A DNA stretch of 64,000 bases. Origin: Pseudomonas thivervalensis (GTDB taxonomy: Bacteria; Pseudomonadota; Gammaproteobacteria; Pseudomonadales; Pseudomonadaceae). The stretch spans positions 79,603 to 143,602 of the forward strand of contig NZ_LHVE01000008.1 in NCBI RefSeq assembly GCF_001269655.1, given 5' to 3'. Each line of letters opens with the position of its first letter. Within the stretch, counting starts at the first letter, position 1. Shown in pieces: positions 30,749-39,617 of this stretch. Below the pieces are notes generated by a model, which did no database searches, was not told where the DNA came from, and was given only the letters and a program-made list of their open reading frames with translations. The translations under genes were made by a program, and so were the position numbers.

Positions 30749-31633
30749 TCAAAGGCCGGCTTTGCGCAGGCGCTCGGCGTGGCGCAAGTAAAGCTCTATG
30801 GGATAAGGCATCGTGGGGTCTGTGCCCTTGCATGCCCTGCCGCCCCCAGGGTTGATGGCCTCCATATGGTCCATTGGATAGTCGGAGCGAATGACCTTGC
30901 CCAGGTGCGAACTGAAGCGCCCGACCAGGCCGTCGTTCTGCCCGGCTTCGGTGATGAAGTATTCGGAAAAGGCGCGGCAGAAAACCTGCAAGGGCTCCAA
31001 TGCTTCCCCGTTCGTCTCTCGCACGGTGCCGCTCCATGAGTAGTAGCGCACGCCATTGACCCTGCCCGGGCCGCTCCCGCCCCAATTCTTCGGCAGGCCC
31101 TGGGGGTATTTGTCATTGAAGGCGCCCACGCCTTCAGTGGTCAGCGTCGCCAGAGCAGCGACGGCGGCCGAAGGTAATGCTGGCTGGCCGCTCAGCAATG
31201 AGATGAAGTTGGCAAACAGCGTGGCGACATTCCTTGCCACATGCCCAGGCAGCCGTCCGGGCGTAAAGGCCTTGGCCAGGAAGTCGGCCAGTTCGGAACC
31301 ATGGTTGGGGCCGCTGATCGACGTGACCGAGGCGACCCTCTCAGGTGCGAGCGCGGCGGCATACCGGGCGGCTAGCGCACCTTGGCTATGGCCGATCAGG
31401 TTGACCCGGGCGGTACCGGTGCCGGCCAGGACCCGATCGATCTGGGCCAGCAGTTGTTCACCCCTGGCCTCGTTGGAGTGGGTGGCCGACAAGTACGGGA
31501 TGAACACCCGGGCCCCGCCTTTGCGTAGAGCCTGTTTGATGTCATGGAAAAGTTCGAAGCCGCCGATCCTGTCAAACCCGAACAACCCATGGACCAGCAG
31601 GATGGGAAATTGAGTGGTTGCATTCCTTTGCAT
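30749..31633 (-). CDS. Triacylglycerol lipase-type alpha/beta hydrolase without signal peptide
   Basis: 294 aa, lipase family I-like. The oxyanion HGLFGFDRIG precedes the nucleophile GHSQG (about residue 80), the Asp lies in GQNDGLVGRFS and the His in MDHMEAIN, so the triad looks complete and the fold includes the Ca-site region. The ATG at 31633 follows AAGGG at suitable spacing; the frame remains open upstream to a GTG at 31660 with a poor site. No signal peptide or lipase-specific foldase (Lif) gene is present, unlike LipA of P. aeruginosa. The shape resembles the Proteus-type lipases that export without a signal. Secretion route is unknown. Confidence 0.82.
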   Translation of the reverse strand: MQRNATTQFPILLVHGLFGFDRIGGFELFHDIKQALRKGGARVFIPYLSATHSNEARGEQLLAQIDRVLAGTGTARVNLIGHSQGALAARYAAALAPERVASVTSISGPNHGSELADFLAKAFTPGRLPGHVARNVATLFANFISLLSGQPALPSAAVAALATLTTEGVGAFNDKYPQGLPKNWGGSGPGRVNGVRYYSWSGTVRETNGEALEPLQVFCRAFSEYFITEAGQNDGLVGRFSSHLGKVIRSDYPMDHMEAINPGGGRACKGTDPTMPYPIELYLRHAERLRKAGL

Positions 31634-31957
31634 GTTCGTACCCTTTTCGAAGAGGTTCACCTTGAATTTGCGACCTCACTCTAATGCAGGCTTGTCGTGG
31701 GCGGTGTAGGAAGAAACCGCCCTGAGCCAAGGAAACCGGAATAGAAAAAGTGGGAAGAATGAAATATGACCCGGCGGTGCTTAAGTATGTAGGAGGTCTC
31801 CTATAAGCGTTGTCGTTTGCAGCTACAGGTTCGAATGCCAAGGACCACTCTCGCTGTCGTCTTGTCTGGCTGAGGATTTGGCGCGAGCGGGTTTTAATGG
31901 CACCACCCGGGCGCCGTTATGCGAACGCTGCCTTTATCCAAGGACTGGAGTCTATAC
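31634..31957. other. Divergent intergenic region, lipase / unknown protein
   Basis: 324 bp without a supported gene. It carries the start regions of two divergent genes. I see no clear -35/-10 pair or repeat; AT content is higher near 31740-31800. Confidence 0.5.
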
Positions 31958-33019
31958 ATGATCAACTACCCACCCATTCAACGATCCCGTTCACCCTCAG
32001 GAACAAGGCTGCCGCCACCGGTACTGGCCGCAGCCAGGAAAGGGGTGATCAACCCCGCCTGGCCCAAGACCGTGATTGCCGTCAAACCGTACCCGATGAT
32101 GACGTGTGGGGATGAGGTGCTGCTGCGTTGGCACGGCCTCAACAATGATGGCGAACCCTACCGACACGAAGTGGCCGGGTTCGTCACCGAGCGGCATGTA
32201 GGACGAGACGTTGTGTTCGTTATACGCGAACCGCATATCGCCGAGCTGGACGGCGGTTCGCTGGAGATCTCCTACCAGGTGACGGGCAAACGACTGCCGG
32301 CCACCCTGCTTTCGGAGCTCCTGCAACTGGACATCGGCGATGTATCGCCGCGTCTGCTGCCCGCCATTGCCCGCGATGCGATCGGTGGCAGCCTTGATCC
32401 AAACCGGGTGCCTGAAGGAACGTGGGTGAGCATTCGGCCCTACGCCAGGATGGCGGTCGGCGATCGGCTGATCCTGACGGCCAGTAAGGATTCAGAGGCA
32501 CTGTGGCGCGATGTACTGGACATAGAAGCTCATGCGGTGGGCCGCGAGGTGTCGCTCTGGATCGATCATGCACTGATCGCTCCCCATGTGGGGCACGAGC
32601 TGGCCTTGGCCTATGTCGTCAGGCGTGGACATTCGGTGCGTCGTGCCGAGCCCTTGTCGTTGCCCATCGGTCCGCTGCAGCGACCTGCGCTGAAGGCGCT
32701 TCAGGTTCGGGGGATGAATGATGGATGGCTGGATGTCGATGACCTGCAAGAGGGCGTGACGATTGTCATCGACGAGCCCGGGCTTGAGGCGGGTGAGTTG
32801 GTCTGGCTGCAGTGCAATGGCAACTCGGCCTATGTCCTCGAGCGTGAAATCACCGAGGCCACGGCAGGCCAACCGCTGGTTTTCGTGGTGCCTGCTCGGT
32901 ACTGGCAGGAGCAGCGCGACAGATCGGTGAGGATGTTCTATCAGGTCGAGCGCCTGGATGACGTCAGCCAGCGTTCCGAGTGGGTGACGGTCCAGGTTCG
33001 TTCCAGGACGCCGGACTGA
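31958..33019 (+). CDS. Unknown protein with three degenerate tandem beta modules
   Basis: I do not recognise this 353-residue protein by name. It reads as three weakly similar modules of about 95 residues: 30-118 (GDEVLLRWHG, GRDVVFVIREPHI, SLEISYQV), 130-225 (GDRLILTASK, GREVSLWIDHALI, ELALAYVV), and 235-345 (GELVWLQCNGN, GQPLVFVVPARYW, RSVRMFYQV). Each has a strand-rich W-containing first half and an aromatic-rich end, suggesting immunoglobulin-like or similar beta sandwiches. No signal peptide or transmembrane helix is visible. ATG 31958 follows GGAG at 9 bases. Related modules occur in large pseudomonad surface or insecticidal proteins, which is only a general impression. Confidence 0.7.
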   Translation: MINYPPIQRSRSPSGTRLPPPVLAAARKGVINPAWPKTVIAVKPYPMMTCGDEVLLRWHGLNNDGEPYRHEVAGFVTERHVGRDVVFVIREPHIAELDGGSLEISYQVTGKRLPATLLSELLQLDIGDVSPRLLPAIARDAIGGSLDPNRVPEGTWVSIRPYARMAVGDRLILTASKDSEALWRDVLDIEAHAVGREVSLWIDHALIAPHVGHELALAYVVRRGHSVRRAEPLSLPIGPLQRPALKALQVRGMNDGWLDVDDLQEGVTIVIDEPGLEAGELVWLQCNGNSAYVLEREITEATAGQPLVFVVPARYWQEQRDRSVRMFYQVERLDDVSQRSEWVTVQVRSRTPD

Positions 33020-33039
33020 TCCAAGGCGTGCGCAGCCCT

Positions 33040-33129
33040 TGTGGGAGCGAGCTTGCTCGCGATGGCGTCAGGTCAGCCAGCATCAATATTGACTGGTACA
33101 CCGCTATCGCGAGCAAGCTCGCTCCCACA
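33040..33129. repeat. REPIN, GCGAGC class, reversed arm order
   Basis: Arms TGTGGGAGCGAGCTTGCTCG and complement. The palindromic order is inverted compared with the other GCGAGC-class elements here. It is the last REPIN of the window. Confidence 0.8.
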
Positions 33130-33176
33130 AGGGGGCCACGCCGAGCCCGGGTTCCAGGAGGCGGTGGGCTAGGGAC

Positions 33177-34247
33177 TCAGGCTGGCAATCGCAGCCTGCG
33201 ATGAGCCTCGCGCAACAATTGCTCGGTAGACTCCCAGCCCAGGCAACCGTCGGTGACCGAGACGCCGTAGCGCATCGACGGGCCCAGCGGTTGGCAGCCT
33301 TCGAACAGATGGCTTTCGAGCATCATGCCGATCAGGGAACGGTTCCCTTGCAGCCGTTGTTCCAGCACATCATTGAACACCTGCGGCTGGCGCAACGGGT
33401 CTTTGCCGCTGTTGGCGTGGCTGCAGTCCACCATGATCCGGGCCGGTATCTTGAGGCGGGTCAGGTCGTCGTGTATCTGTGTGATGCTCTGGCGGTCATA
33501 GTTCGGCCCACGATGGCCGCCGCGCAGCACCAGGTGGGTGTCGGGGTTGCCCGGCGTCTGGATGATCGCCGGATGCCCCTGGCTGTCGACGCCGAAATGC
33601 CGATGGGGGTGGGCGGCAGAGCGCATGGCGTCGCAGGCAATGCCGACCCCGCCGTCCGTGCCGTTCTTGAACCCTACCGGCATGCCCAGGCCGCTGGCCA
33701 TTTCCCGGTGGATCTGCGATTCGGTGGTGCGAGCGCCAATGGCGACCCAGCTGAGCAGGTCATCGAAGTAATTGGCGGCCATGGGTTGCAGCAGCTCGGT
33801 GGCGACGGGCAGGCCCAACTGCAGCATTTCGCGCATCAGCTCCCGGGACAAGGTCAGGCCGGCGGCCATGTCATCGCTGCCATCCAGGCCAGGATCGTAG
33901 GCCAGGCCTTTCCAACCCACGGTCGTGCGGGGCTTTTCCACGTAGGCGCGCATGACCAGCAGCATGCTGTCGCTCACGTCATGGGCCACACGAGCCAGGT
34001 TGGCGGCGTATTCGAGGGCGGATTTCGGGTCATGGATCGAGCAGGGGCCGACGATGACCAGCAGGCGGGAGTCTTTACCGTCGAGGATCGCGCGGATGGC
34101 CTGACGATGGGCGTCCACTTGGTGGCTCAGCGCGGTACTGAGCGGCAATTGGTGCTTGAGTTGCAACGAGCTCGGCAGACGCAGGGTCAGGGCTTCGTTG
34201 GCAGGGTTGAGCGTGGACAGCGGCAAAGCGGAAACGGACGAATTCAT
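33177..34247 (-). CDS. 3-deoxy-7-phosphoheptulonate (DAHP) synthase, class I alpha
   Basis: 356 aa, typical AroF/G/H length. It condenses phosphoenolpyruvate and erythrose 4-phosphate in the first step of aromatic amino acid synthesis. The blocks VGPCSIHD, MRAYVEKPRTTVGWKGL, GARTTESQ, FKNGTDG, RGGHRGPNY, MVDCSHANSGKD carry the PEP, E4P and metal-binding residues (Cys, His, Glu, Asp). Which aromatic acid inhibits the isoenzyme is not decided by sequence here. Upstream lie an aromatic-rich leader peptide and a terminator (34494-34709), so transcription attenuation by charged aromatic tRNAs is likely. Confidence 0.94.
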   Translation of the reverse strand: MNSSVSALPLSTLNPANEALTLRLPSSLQLKHQLPLSTALSHQVDAHRQAIRAILDGKDSRLLVIVGPCSIHDPKSALEYAANLARVAHDVSDSMLLVMRAYVEKPRTTVGWKGLAYDPGLDGSDDMAAGLTLSRELMREMLQLGLPVATELLQPMAANYFDDLLSWVAIGARTTESQIHREMASGLGMPVGFKNGTDGGVGIACDAMRSAAHPHRHFGVDSQGHPAIIQTPGNPDTHLVLRGGHRGPNYDRQSITQIHDDLTRLKIPARIMVDCSHANSGKDPLRQPQVFNDVLEQRLQGNRSLIGMMLESHLFEGCQPLGPSMRYGVSVTDGCLGWESTEQLLREAHRRLRLPA

Positions 34248-34266
34248 GATTTTGGCTTCCTGGACG

Positions 34267-34291
34267 GGCGGCGGGTTCGTTCCCGCGCGCC
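34267..34291 (-). promoter_or_regulatory. Hairpin beside the DAHP synthase ribosome site
   Basis: GGCGGCGGG (34267-34275) and CCCGCGCGCC (34282-34291) pair with one bulged base around the loop TTCGTT (plus-strand notation). It is only about 6 nt from the AGGA ribosome site of the DAHP synthase gene and not followed by a T-run, so any effect would be on translation. Function is inferred. Confidence 0.4.
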
Positions 34292-34295
34292 GGTC

Positions 34296-34448
34296 CTAGT
34301 GGGGTGTTCGACAATTGGCCGGATGGGCCCGCAATTGAGGCTTGCCACCGGTAGGTGACCGATCGGAGGCGGCAGGCTGTCCCGAGCGGTGGCTGGTAAA
34401 TCGCCAGGCGGTAAAACTGTCGTAACGGTAATAAGTGGCGTAGTTCAT
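34296..34448 (-). CDS. Possible second aromatic-rich small peptide
   Basis: 50 codons starting MNYATYYRYDSFTAWRF: seven Tyr, Phe or Trp among the first 17 residues. GAGG lies 8-9 nt before the ATG. It sits between the attenuator terminator and the DAHP synthase gene, ends 48 nt before that gene's start, and stops just before the 34267-34291 hairpin. Translation would be expected to stall when aromatic acids are scarce. It may be a second regulatory leader or a real small protein. Confidence 0.45.
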   Translation of the reverse strand: MNYATYYRYDSFTAWRFTSHRSGQPAASDRSPTGGKPQLRAHPANCRTPH

Positions 34449-34493
34449 GGCTCGATCCTCAAGTTGTCGGGTGCTGCAAATGTTTGGGGCCGG

Positions 34494-34532
34494 AAAAACA
34501 AAACCCCCGGTCGGGAGGCCGACCGGGGGTTT
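34494..34532 (-). terminator. Attenuator terminator upstream of DAHP synthase
   Basis: On the minus strand a perfect 14-bp stem (AAACCCCCGGTCGG, loop CCTC) is followed by TGTTTTTCC. It begins 48 nt after the stop of the aromatic leader peptide, the standard position for an attenuator. Confidence 0.85.
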
Positions 34533-34580
34533 TGGAAAACTCTGGAAGGCGACCCGTTTAAAGTGGGCGCCGGTTGGGTA

Positions 34581-34709
34581 TCAGGCGCGCCAGTGGCTAA
34601 ACCAATACCCAAAATAAAAGCTGACCGGAGTTTGAACACTGTTCGCCCAGGCAGCCGCAACCGAGCGCGGGGCGCTGACGGTATTAAGCGGTGAGAGGGC
34701 GTTGAGCAT
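34581..34709 (-). CDS. Aromatic amino acid leader peptide (attenuator)
   Basis: 42-codon open frame, start ATG preceded by CGGAG at 8 nt, coding a run FYFGYWFSHW at residues 31-40 just before the stop: three Phe, two Tyr and two Trp in ten codons. A strong terminator follows 48 nt later, and the GGGTAT within the run can pair with ATACCC just after the stop, giving the alternative hairpin needed for attenuation. Ribosome stalling at scarce Phe, Tyr or Trp tRNA would favour read-through into the DAHP synthase gene. Attenuation by such leaders is well established for trp and phe operons; the mixed Phe/Tyr/Trp run is notable. Confidence 0.8.
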   Translation of the reverse strand: MLNALSPLNTVSAPRSVAAAWANSVQTPVSFYFGYWFSHWRA

Positions 34710-34863
34710 GGTCTGTCTCCGATGAATGGCCTGAGCTTACTAGAGGGCGGGGCGCCGGTTCAATCAGAAAATTCTATCGAGGCCATGCAAGTGTTCGCCC
34801 TGGCTTGAGTCCGCAGGGCTTTATGACACACTTCAGGTTTGCACCGACTTCCAGGGATGAACC

Positions 34864-35622
34864 ATGACCGTTTCAGTCTTCGCCGCCGCCCAGTCGATTT
34901 CCATTGCGGGGGACGTTCGCGCCAACCTCTCGCACCATCAGCGCTTCATGCGGGCTGCCGCTGGACAAGGCGTGCAATTGCTGGTCTTTCCGGAATTGTC
35001 GCTCACCGGTTACGAACGTGGCCTGGCGGCGGAGCTGGCGATCCTGCCGGAGGATGTCGTACTGCAACCGCTGCGTGACTTGGCGCAAGCGCTCGGCTTG
35101 ACTGCCGTGGTGGGTATGCCGATTCGGCTGACGGCAGACGGCCCGGTGTTGATCGGCGCGTTGGTCCTCTGTGCTGATGGCTCCCTCGGGGTGTACAGCA
35201 AGCAGCACCTGCACCCAGGGGAAGAAATTGCCTTTGCCCCGGGCCACGGCGGCTCCATGCTGACGATGGGGCAGGCTCGCATCGCGCTGGCGGTGTGTGC
35301 GGATTTTTCCCACGCCGGCCATGCTGCCGCGGCAGCCGGGCAGGGCGCTACGCACTATGCCGCAGGGGTGTTGATCACCGAGGGCGGCTATTTACCCGAT
35401 ACAACGTTATTGCAAGGTTATGCCCGGCAGCACGCCATGACCGTGCTGATGGCTAATCATGGCGGCGCCACCGGAGGTTGGGAGTCGGCGGGCCGCAGTG
35501 CCATTTGGGGCCCGGACGGTTCGCTGCTCGCGGCAGCACCGGGCACTGGCGAGCTGTTGGTAATTGTTCGCCGCGACGTCAACGGCTGGGCCGGGCAAGT
35601 CGTGCCGGTAGCAGTGCTTTAA
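34864..35622 (+). CDS. Nitrilase-fold carbon-nitrogen hydrolase
   Basis: 252 aa with the Glu-Lys-Cys triad in order: Glu in VFPELSLTGY, Lys in YSKQHLHPGEE, Cys in LAVCADFSHAG. The family hydrolyses amides or nitriles in the cytosol; the substrate is not apparent. It starts with ATG after CAGGGATGAACC and is followed 10 bp later by a GNAT gene, so the two may be co-transcribed. Confidence 0.88.
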   Translation: MTVSVFAAAQSISIAGDVRANLSHHQRFMRAAAGQGVQLLVFPELSLTGYERGLAAELAILPEDVVLQPLRDLAQALGLTAVVGMPIRLTADGPVLIGALVLCADGSLGVYSKQHLHPGEEIAFAPGHGGSMLTMGQARIALAVCADFSHAGHAAAAAGQGATHYAAGVLITEGGYLPDTTLLQGYARQHAMTVLMANHGGATGGWESAGRSAIWGPDGSLLAAAPGTGELLVIVRRDVNGWAGQVVPVAVL

Positions 35623-35632
35623 TGAGGTATTC

Positions 35633-36067
35633 ATGAGCTTCGAATGGCGTGCCGCAACGAACGGGGATATTGACTTTGCCCGGCAACTGACCTGCGACAA
35701 CATGCTTGCCTATTACCTCAGGCATGATTTGCTCTGGCAGGACGAAGCGTTTGATCTGGCCTGGGTCATTCGCCAGAACTGGATAATCAGCCGTGCAGGC
35801 CAGGCGCTGGGTTTTGTCAGCCTCAGTCGCGATGCCCGGGCGTTGTATATTCGCGAATTGCAGATTGACAAGGCGTTCCGCGGCCAGGGTGCCGGTACCT
35901 GGGCGATCGGACAGGTTTGGGATCTGGTGGGGCTGGAGCGTCGACCGGCGCTGCGCCTGACGGTGTTCAAGGAAAATCCGGCCCGGGCGTTGTACGAACG
36001 CATGGGCCTGCGGGTCGTGGGCGAGGATGAGTGTTTCCTGAGGATGCAGCGAGACGCCGGTGCTTGA
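35633..36067 (+). CDS. GNAT-family N-acetyltransferase
   Basis: 144 aa, a single GNAT domain: the acetyl-CoA loop FRGQGAGTWAIGQ and the C-terminal NPARALYERMGLRVVGE. Family members transfer an acetyl group to amines. The acceptor is unknown. The start follows TGAGG (AATGAGGTATTCATG). Probably in one transcript with the preceding amidase gene. Confidence 0.88.
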   Translation: MSFEWRAATNGDIDFARQLTCDNMLAYYLRHDLLWQDEAFDLAWVIRQNWIISRAGQALGFVSLSRDARALYIRELQIDKAFRGQGAGTWAIGQVWDLVGLERRPALRLTVFKENPARALYERMGLRVVGEDECFLRMQRDAGA

Positions 36068-36194
36068 AGCCTTGGATGCCGTGCCGATAAAGATGCGTTG
36101 TAACTTTTATCTGTCCCTTTGCGCTAGGTCTGCGGGATGCTTTTTTGCTAAGGTGTTGTGCAACCCAAATAAGACCAAATCGTGAGGTGTCTGC

Positions 36195-36836
36195 TTGATT
36201 AGGGTGTTAGTGGTCGATGACCATGATCTCGTCCGTACGGGCATTACACGAATGCTGGCTGACATTGATGGCCTGCAGGTAGTTGGCCAGGCTGAATCTG
36301 GGGAAGAGTCCCTGATCAAGGCGCGTGAATTGAAACCCGATGTGGTGCTGATGGACGTCAAGATGCCTGGCATCGGCGGCCTTGAAGCCACGCGCAAGCT
36401 GCTGCGCAGTCACCCGGACATCAAGGTGGTCGCGGTTACCGTCTGTGAAGAAGATCCATTCCCCACCCGGTTGTTGCAGGCGGGCGCGGCGGGCTATCTC
36501 ACCAAGGGCGCTGGCTTGAACGAGATGGTCCAGGCCATTCGTCTGGTTTTTGCCGGGCAACGCTACATCAGTCCGCAAATCGCCCAACAATTGGCGATCA
36601 AGTCGTTCCAGCCCACCAACGATTCGCCTTTCGATGCGCTGTCGGAACGGGAAATCCAGATTGCCCTGATGATTGTCGGTTGCCAGAAAGTGCAGATCAT
36701 CTCCGACAAGCTGTGCTTGTCGCCTAAAACCGTCAACACCTACCGTTACCGTATCTTCGAGAAGCTTTCGATCAGCAGTGACGTCGAATTGACATTGTTG
36801 GCGGTGCGCCACGGCATGGTCGATGCCAGCGCCTGA
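36195..36836 (+). CDS. gacA: Response regulator GacA
   Basis: 213 aa FixJ/NarL-type regulator. Receiver with DDHD at residues 8-11 and phosphoacceptor Asp in [10 protein letters not shown] (about residue 54), Lys in YLTKGAG; LuxR-type HTH at 145-205 ([32 protein letters not shown]). It is the partner of GacS and activates the small RNAs of the Gac/Rsm pathway that control secondary metabolism. It begins at TTG 36195, with GAGGTG 6 nt before; no in-frame ATG precedes the receiver, and a TTG start is known for gacA in fluorescent pseudomonads. Its stop is 1 nt from the uvrC start. Confidence 0.96.
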   Translation: MIRVLVVDDHDLVRTGITRMLADIDGLQVVGQAESGEESLIKARELKPDVVLMDVKMPGIGGLEATRKLLRSHPDIKVVAVTVCEEDPFPTRLLQAGAAGYLTKGAGLNEMVQAIRLVFAGQRYISPQIAQQLAIKSFQPTNDSPFDALSEREIQIALMIVGCQKVQIISDKLCLSPKTVNTYRYRIFEKLSISSDVELTLLAVRHGMVDASA

Positions 36837-36837
36837 A

Positions 36838-38661
36838 ATGACTGAATTGTTTGATCCCAGCGCGTTCCTCTCCACTTGCAGCGGTCGCCCCGGCGTGTAT
36901 CGCATGTTCGACAGCGACGCGCGCCTGCTGTACGTCGGCAAGGCCAAGAATCTCAAGAAGCGCCTGGCCAGTTATTTCCGCAAGACCGGCCTCGCGCCGA
37001 AGACCGCTGCCTTGGTGGGGCGCATCGCGCAAATCGAAACGACGATCACCGCCAATGAAACCGAGGCGCTGCTGCTCGAGCAGACGCTGATCAAGGAATG
37101 GCGCCCGCCGTACAACATCCTGCTGCGCGACGACAAATCCTACCCCTACGTGTTCTTGTCCGACGGGGCATTTCCGCGCCTGAGCATTCATCGGGGCGCG
37201 AAAAAGGCCAAAGGGCGATATTTCGGCCCTTACCCCAGCGCTGGAGCGATTCGTGAAAGTCTCAGCCTGTTGCAGAAGACCTTCTTCGTTCGCCAGTGTG
37301 AAGACAGCTACTACAAGAACCGCACCCGGCCTTGCCTGCAATACCAGATCAAACGCTGCAAGGCGCCTTGCGTGGGGTTTGTCGAGCCACAGGTCTACGC
37401 CGAGGACGTGCGTCACTCGGTGATGTTCCTGGAAGGCCGCAGCAATGCGCTGACCGATGAACTGTCGGCGGCCATGGAAGACGCGGCGGTCAACCTTGAA
37501 TTCGAACGAGCCGCCGAGCTGCGCGACCAGATCGGTCTGCTGCGCCGCGTGCAGGACCAGCAAAGCATGGAAGGTGGCAGCGGTGATGTGGACGTGATCG
37601 CCGCGTTCATCAACCCGGGCGGCGCCTGCGTGCATTTGATCAGCGTGCGCGGCGGTCGTGTGCTGGGCAGCAAGAACTTCTTCCCCCAAGTGGGTATCGA
37701 GGAAGACGTGGCCGAGGTCATGGCGGCTTTCCTGGGCCAGTACTACATCAGCAGTCCGGAGCGCGACTTGCCTGCCGAATTGATCGTCAACGTGGTCCAT
37801 GAGGATTTCCCGGCCCTGATCGAAGCCATCGATACGCTTCGCGGTCGCGAACTGACCATCAGCCACCGCGTTCGCGGCACCCGTGCCCGTTGGCAGCAAC
37901 TGGCCGTGACCAACGCCGAGCAGGCCCTGGGCGCGCGCCTGGCCAACCGGCAGCACGTGGCGGCGCGGTTCGATGCCCTGGCCGATGTCCTCAACCTGGA
38001 CGAGCCGCCGCAGCGGCTGGAGTGCTACGACATCAGCCATTCCAGCGGCGAGGCGACCGTGGCGTCCTGCGTGGTGTTCGGTCCGGAAGGCCCGATCAAG
38101 TCCGACTACCGCCGGTACAACATCGAAGGCGTCACGCCCGGCGATGACTACGCGGCGATGCATCAGGCATTGATGCGACGCTTCGGCAAGCTGAAGGACG
38201 GGGAGGGCAAGTTGCCGGACATCTTGCTGGTGGACGGCGGCAAGGGCCAGTTGTCCATGGCCCGCGACGTGCTCAATGAGCTGATGGTCCCCGACCTGAT
38301 CCTGCTGGGCGTGGCCAAGGGCGCGACGCGCAAGGCCGGTTTCGAGACCTTGTACCTGAACGATGCCGCCCATGAGTTTACCCTCAAGGGCGATTCGCCG
38401 GCGCTGCACCTGATCCAGCAGATCCGCGACGAAGCCCACCGTTTTGCCATCACCGGACACCGTGCCCGCCGTGGCAAGACGCGCCGTACGTCTACACTGG
38501 AAGGTGTGGCAGGCGTCGGCCCGACGCGTCGTCGCGATTTGTTGAAACATTTTGGTGGATTGCAGGAACTGTCTCGTGCCAGCATCGAGGAGATAGCCAA
38601 AGCACCCGGTATCAGTAAAAAGCTCGCTGAGTCGATTTATGCAAACCTGCACAGCGAGTAG
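36838..38661 (+). CDS. uvrC: Excinuclease ABC subunit C
   Basis: 607 aa, the normal length. N-terminal GIY-YIG nuclease ([20 protein letters not shown], then KKRLASYF), UVR motif ([21 protein letters not shown]), RNase H-like nuclease core ([24 protein letters not shown]) and tandem helix-hairpin-helix at the end ([28 protein letters not shown]). It cuts DNA on both sides of a lesion in nucleotide excision repair. Coupled to gacA, as in other pseudomonads. ATG 36838 is preferred to 36823 as it gives the family N-terminus and starts just after the gacA stop. Confidence 0.96.
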   Translation: MTELFDPSAFLSTCSGRPGVYRMFDSDARLLYVGKAKNLKKRLASYFRKTGLAPKTAALVGRIAQIETTITANETEALLLEQTLIKEWRPPYNILLRDDKSYPYVFLSDGAFPRLSIHRGAKKAKGRYFGPYPSAGAIRESLSLLQKTFFVRQCEDSYYKNRTRPCLQYQIKRCKAPCVGFVEPQVYAEDVRHSVMFLEGRSNALTDELSAAMEDAAVNLEFERAAELRDQIGLLRRVQDQQSMEGGSGDVDVIAAFINPGGACVHLISVRGGRVLGSKNFFPQVGIEEDVAEVMAAFLGQYYISSPERDLPAELIVNVVHEDFPALIEAIDTLRGRELTISHRVRGTRARWQQLAVTNAEQALGARLANRQHVAARFDALADVLNLDEPPQRLECYDISHSSGEATVASCVVFGPEGPIKSDYRRYNIEGVTPGDDYAAMHQALMRRFGKLKDGEGKLPDILLVDGGKGQLSMARDVLNELMVPDLILLGVAKGATRKAGFETLYLNDAAHEFTLKGDSPALHLIQQIRDEAHRFAITGHRARRGKTRRTSTLEGVAGVGPTRRRDLLKHFGGLQELSRASIEEIAKAPGISKKLAESIYANLHSE

Positions 38662-38693
38662 AATGCCCGTCAACCTCGCAGCCAGTTGTGCCG

Positions 38694-39254
38694 ATGAATA
38701 TCCCAAATCTGATTACCGTCCTACGCGTCCTGCTCATTCCGATCTTCATTTTGCTGTTTTATTTGCCGTACCACTGGAGCTACGTGGCCTCCGCCTCGGT
38801 CTTCGCCTTCGCCGCCGCGACGGACTGGTTGGACGGCTACCTGGCCCGACGCCTGGAACAGAGCACACCGTTCGGTGCCTTCCTCGACCCGGTGGCCGAC
38901 AAGCTGATGGTCGCGGTGGCCCTGGTGCTGCTGGTACAGGAACACGGCAACCTCTGGCTGACCCTGCCGGCGGCGGTGATCATTGGCCGCGAAATCGTCG
39001 TCTCGGCACTCCGTGAATGGATGGCCGAACTGGGCGCCCGCGCCCAGGTCGCCGTGTCGAACCTCGGCAAATGGAAAACCGCCGCGCAGATGCTCGCGCT
39101 GGTGATCCTGCTGGCCAACCCTTCGGACTTCAGCTTCTGGGTGCTGTTGGGTTACGGACTGCTGCTGGTTTCCGCGGGCCTGACGCTGTGGTCGATGGTC
39201 CAATACCTGCGCGCGGCATGGCCACATCTGCGGACGGATGTAGAGCCGAAATAA
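38694..39254 (+). CDS. pgsA: CDP-diacylglycerol-glycerol-3-phosphate 3-phosphatidyltransferase
   Basis: 186 aa membrane enzyme of the CDP-alcohol phosphotransferase family. The motif DG(x)2AR(x)8G(x)3D(x)3D is seen in [27 protein letters not shown]. It makes phosphatidylglycerophosphate at the inner membrane. ATG 38694 gives the usual [16 protein letters not shown] start. It sits between uvrC and tRNA-Gly, as in other pseudomonads. Confidence 0.95.
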   Translation: MNIPNLITVLRVLLIPIFILLFYLPYHWSYVASASVFAFAAATDWLDGYLARRLEQSTPFGAFLDPVADKLMVAVALVLLVQEHGNLWLTLPAAVIIGREIVVSALREWMAELGARAQVAVSNLGKWKTAAQMLALVILLANPSDFSFWVLLGYGLLLVSAGLTLWSMVQYLRAAWPHLRTDVEPK

Positions 39255-39274
39255 AACTTTTTTGAATCAAGGGG

Positions 39275-39302
39275 TTGACGGCGTAATCTGAATCTATAGA
39301 AT
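39275..39302 (+). promoter_or_regulatory. Sigma-70 promoter of tRNA-Gly
   Basis: TTGACG and TAGAAT with 16 bp between, followed by a GC-rich GCGCCAC region just before the tRNA, the usual look of a stable RNA promoter. Confidence 0.7.
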
Positions 39303-39317
39303 GCGCCACACCAAGAC

Positions 39318-39393
<76 letters not shown>

Positions 39394-39437
39394 ATTATTT
39401 TTCTATAGACTTCCATTGAAGTATGTAGAAACCAAAG

Positions 39438-39460
39438 AAAGAGGCTTCGGCCTCTTTTTT
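39438..39460 (+). terminator. Rho-independent terminator after tRNA-Gly
   Basis: AAAGAGGC, TTCG loop, GCCTCTTT, then more T. It closes the pgsA/tRNA transcript. Confidence 0.85.
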
Positions 39461-39617
39461 AGTTCCAGTAAAGTCTATTTTGGTACATCAATATCCACGA
39501 ATTTTTAGTACATTTTTTAGTACATAAATTCGACGCTTGATAAATCAGTTTTTAGAGCTGCTTGGCACTCCGAAAACGGTACAACCCTCCTTCATCCATA
39601 TGAGTGGAGTTAGTACA

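Noticed and set aside
34710..34860. Sigma-70 promoter for the aromatic leader
   Set aside because: Several weak TTGAAC/TTGCAT and TAGTAA combinations exist on the minus strand but none has clear spacing, so no site is called.
36772..38706. 644-codon minus-strand frame opposite uvrC
   Set aside because: Antisense of a certain gene, no ribosome site or family.
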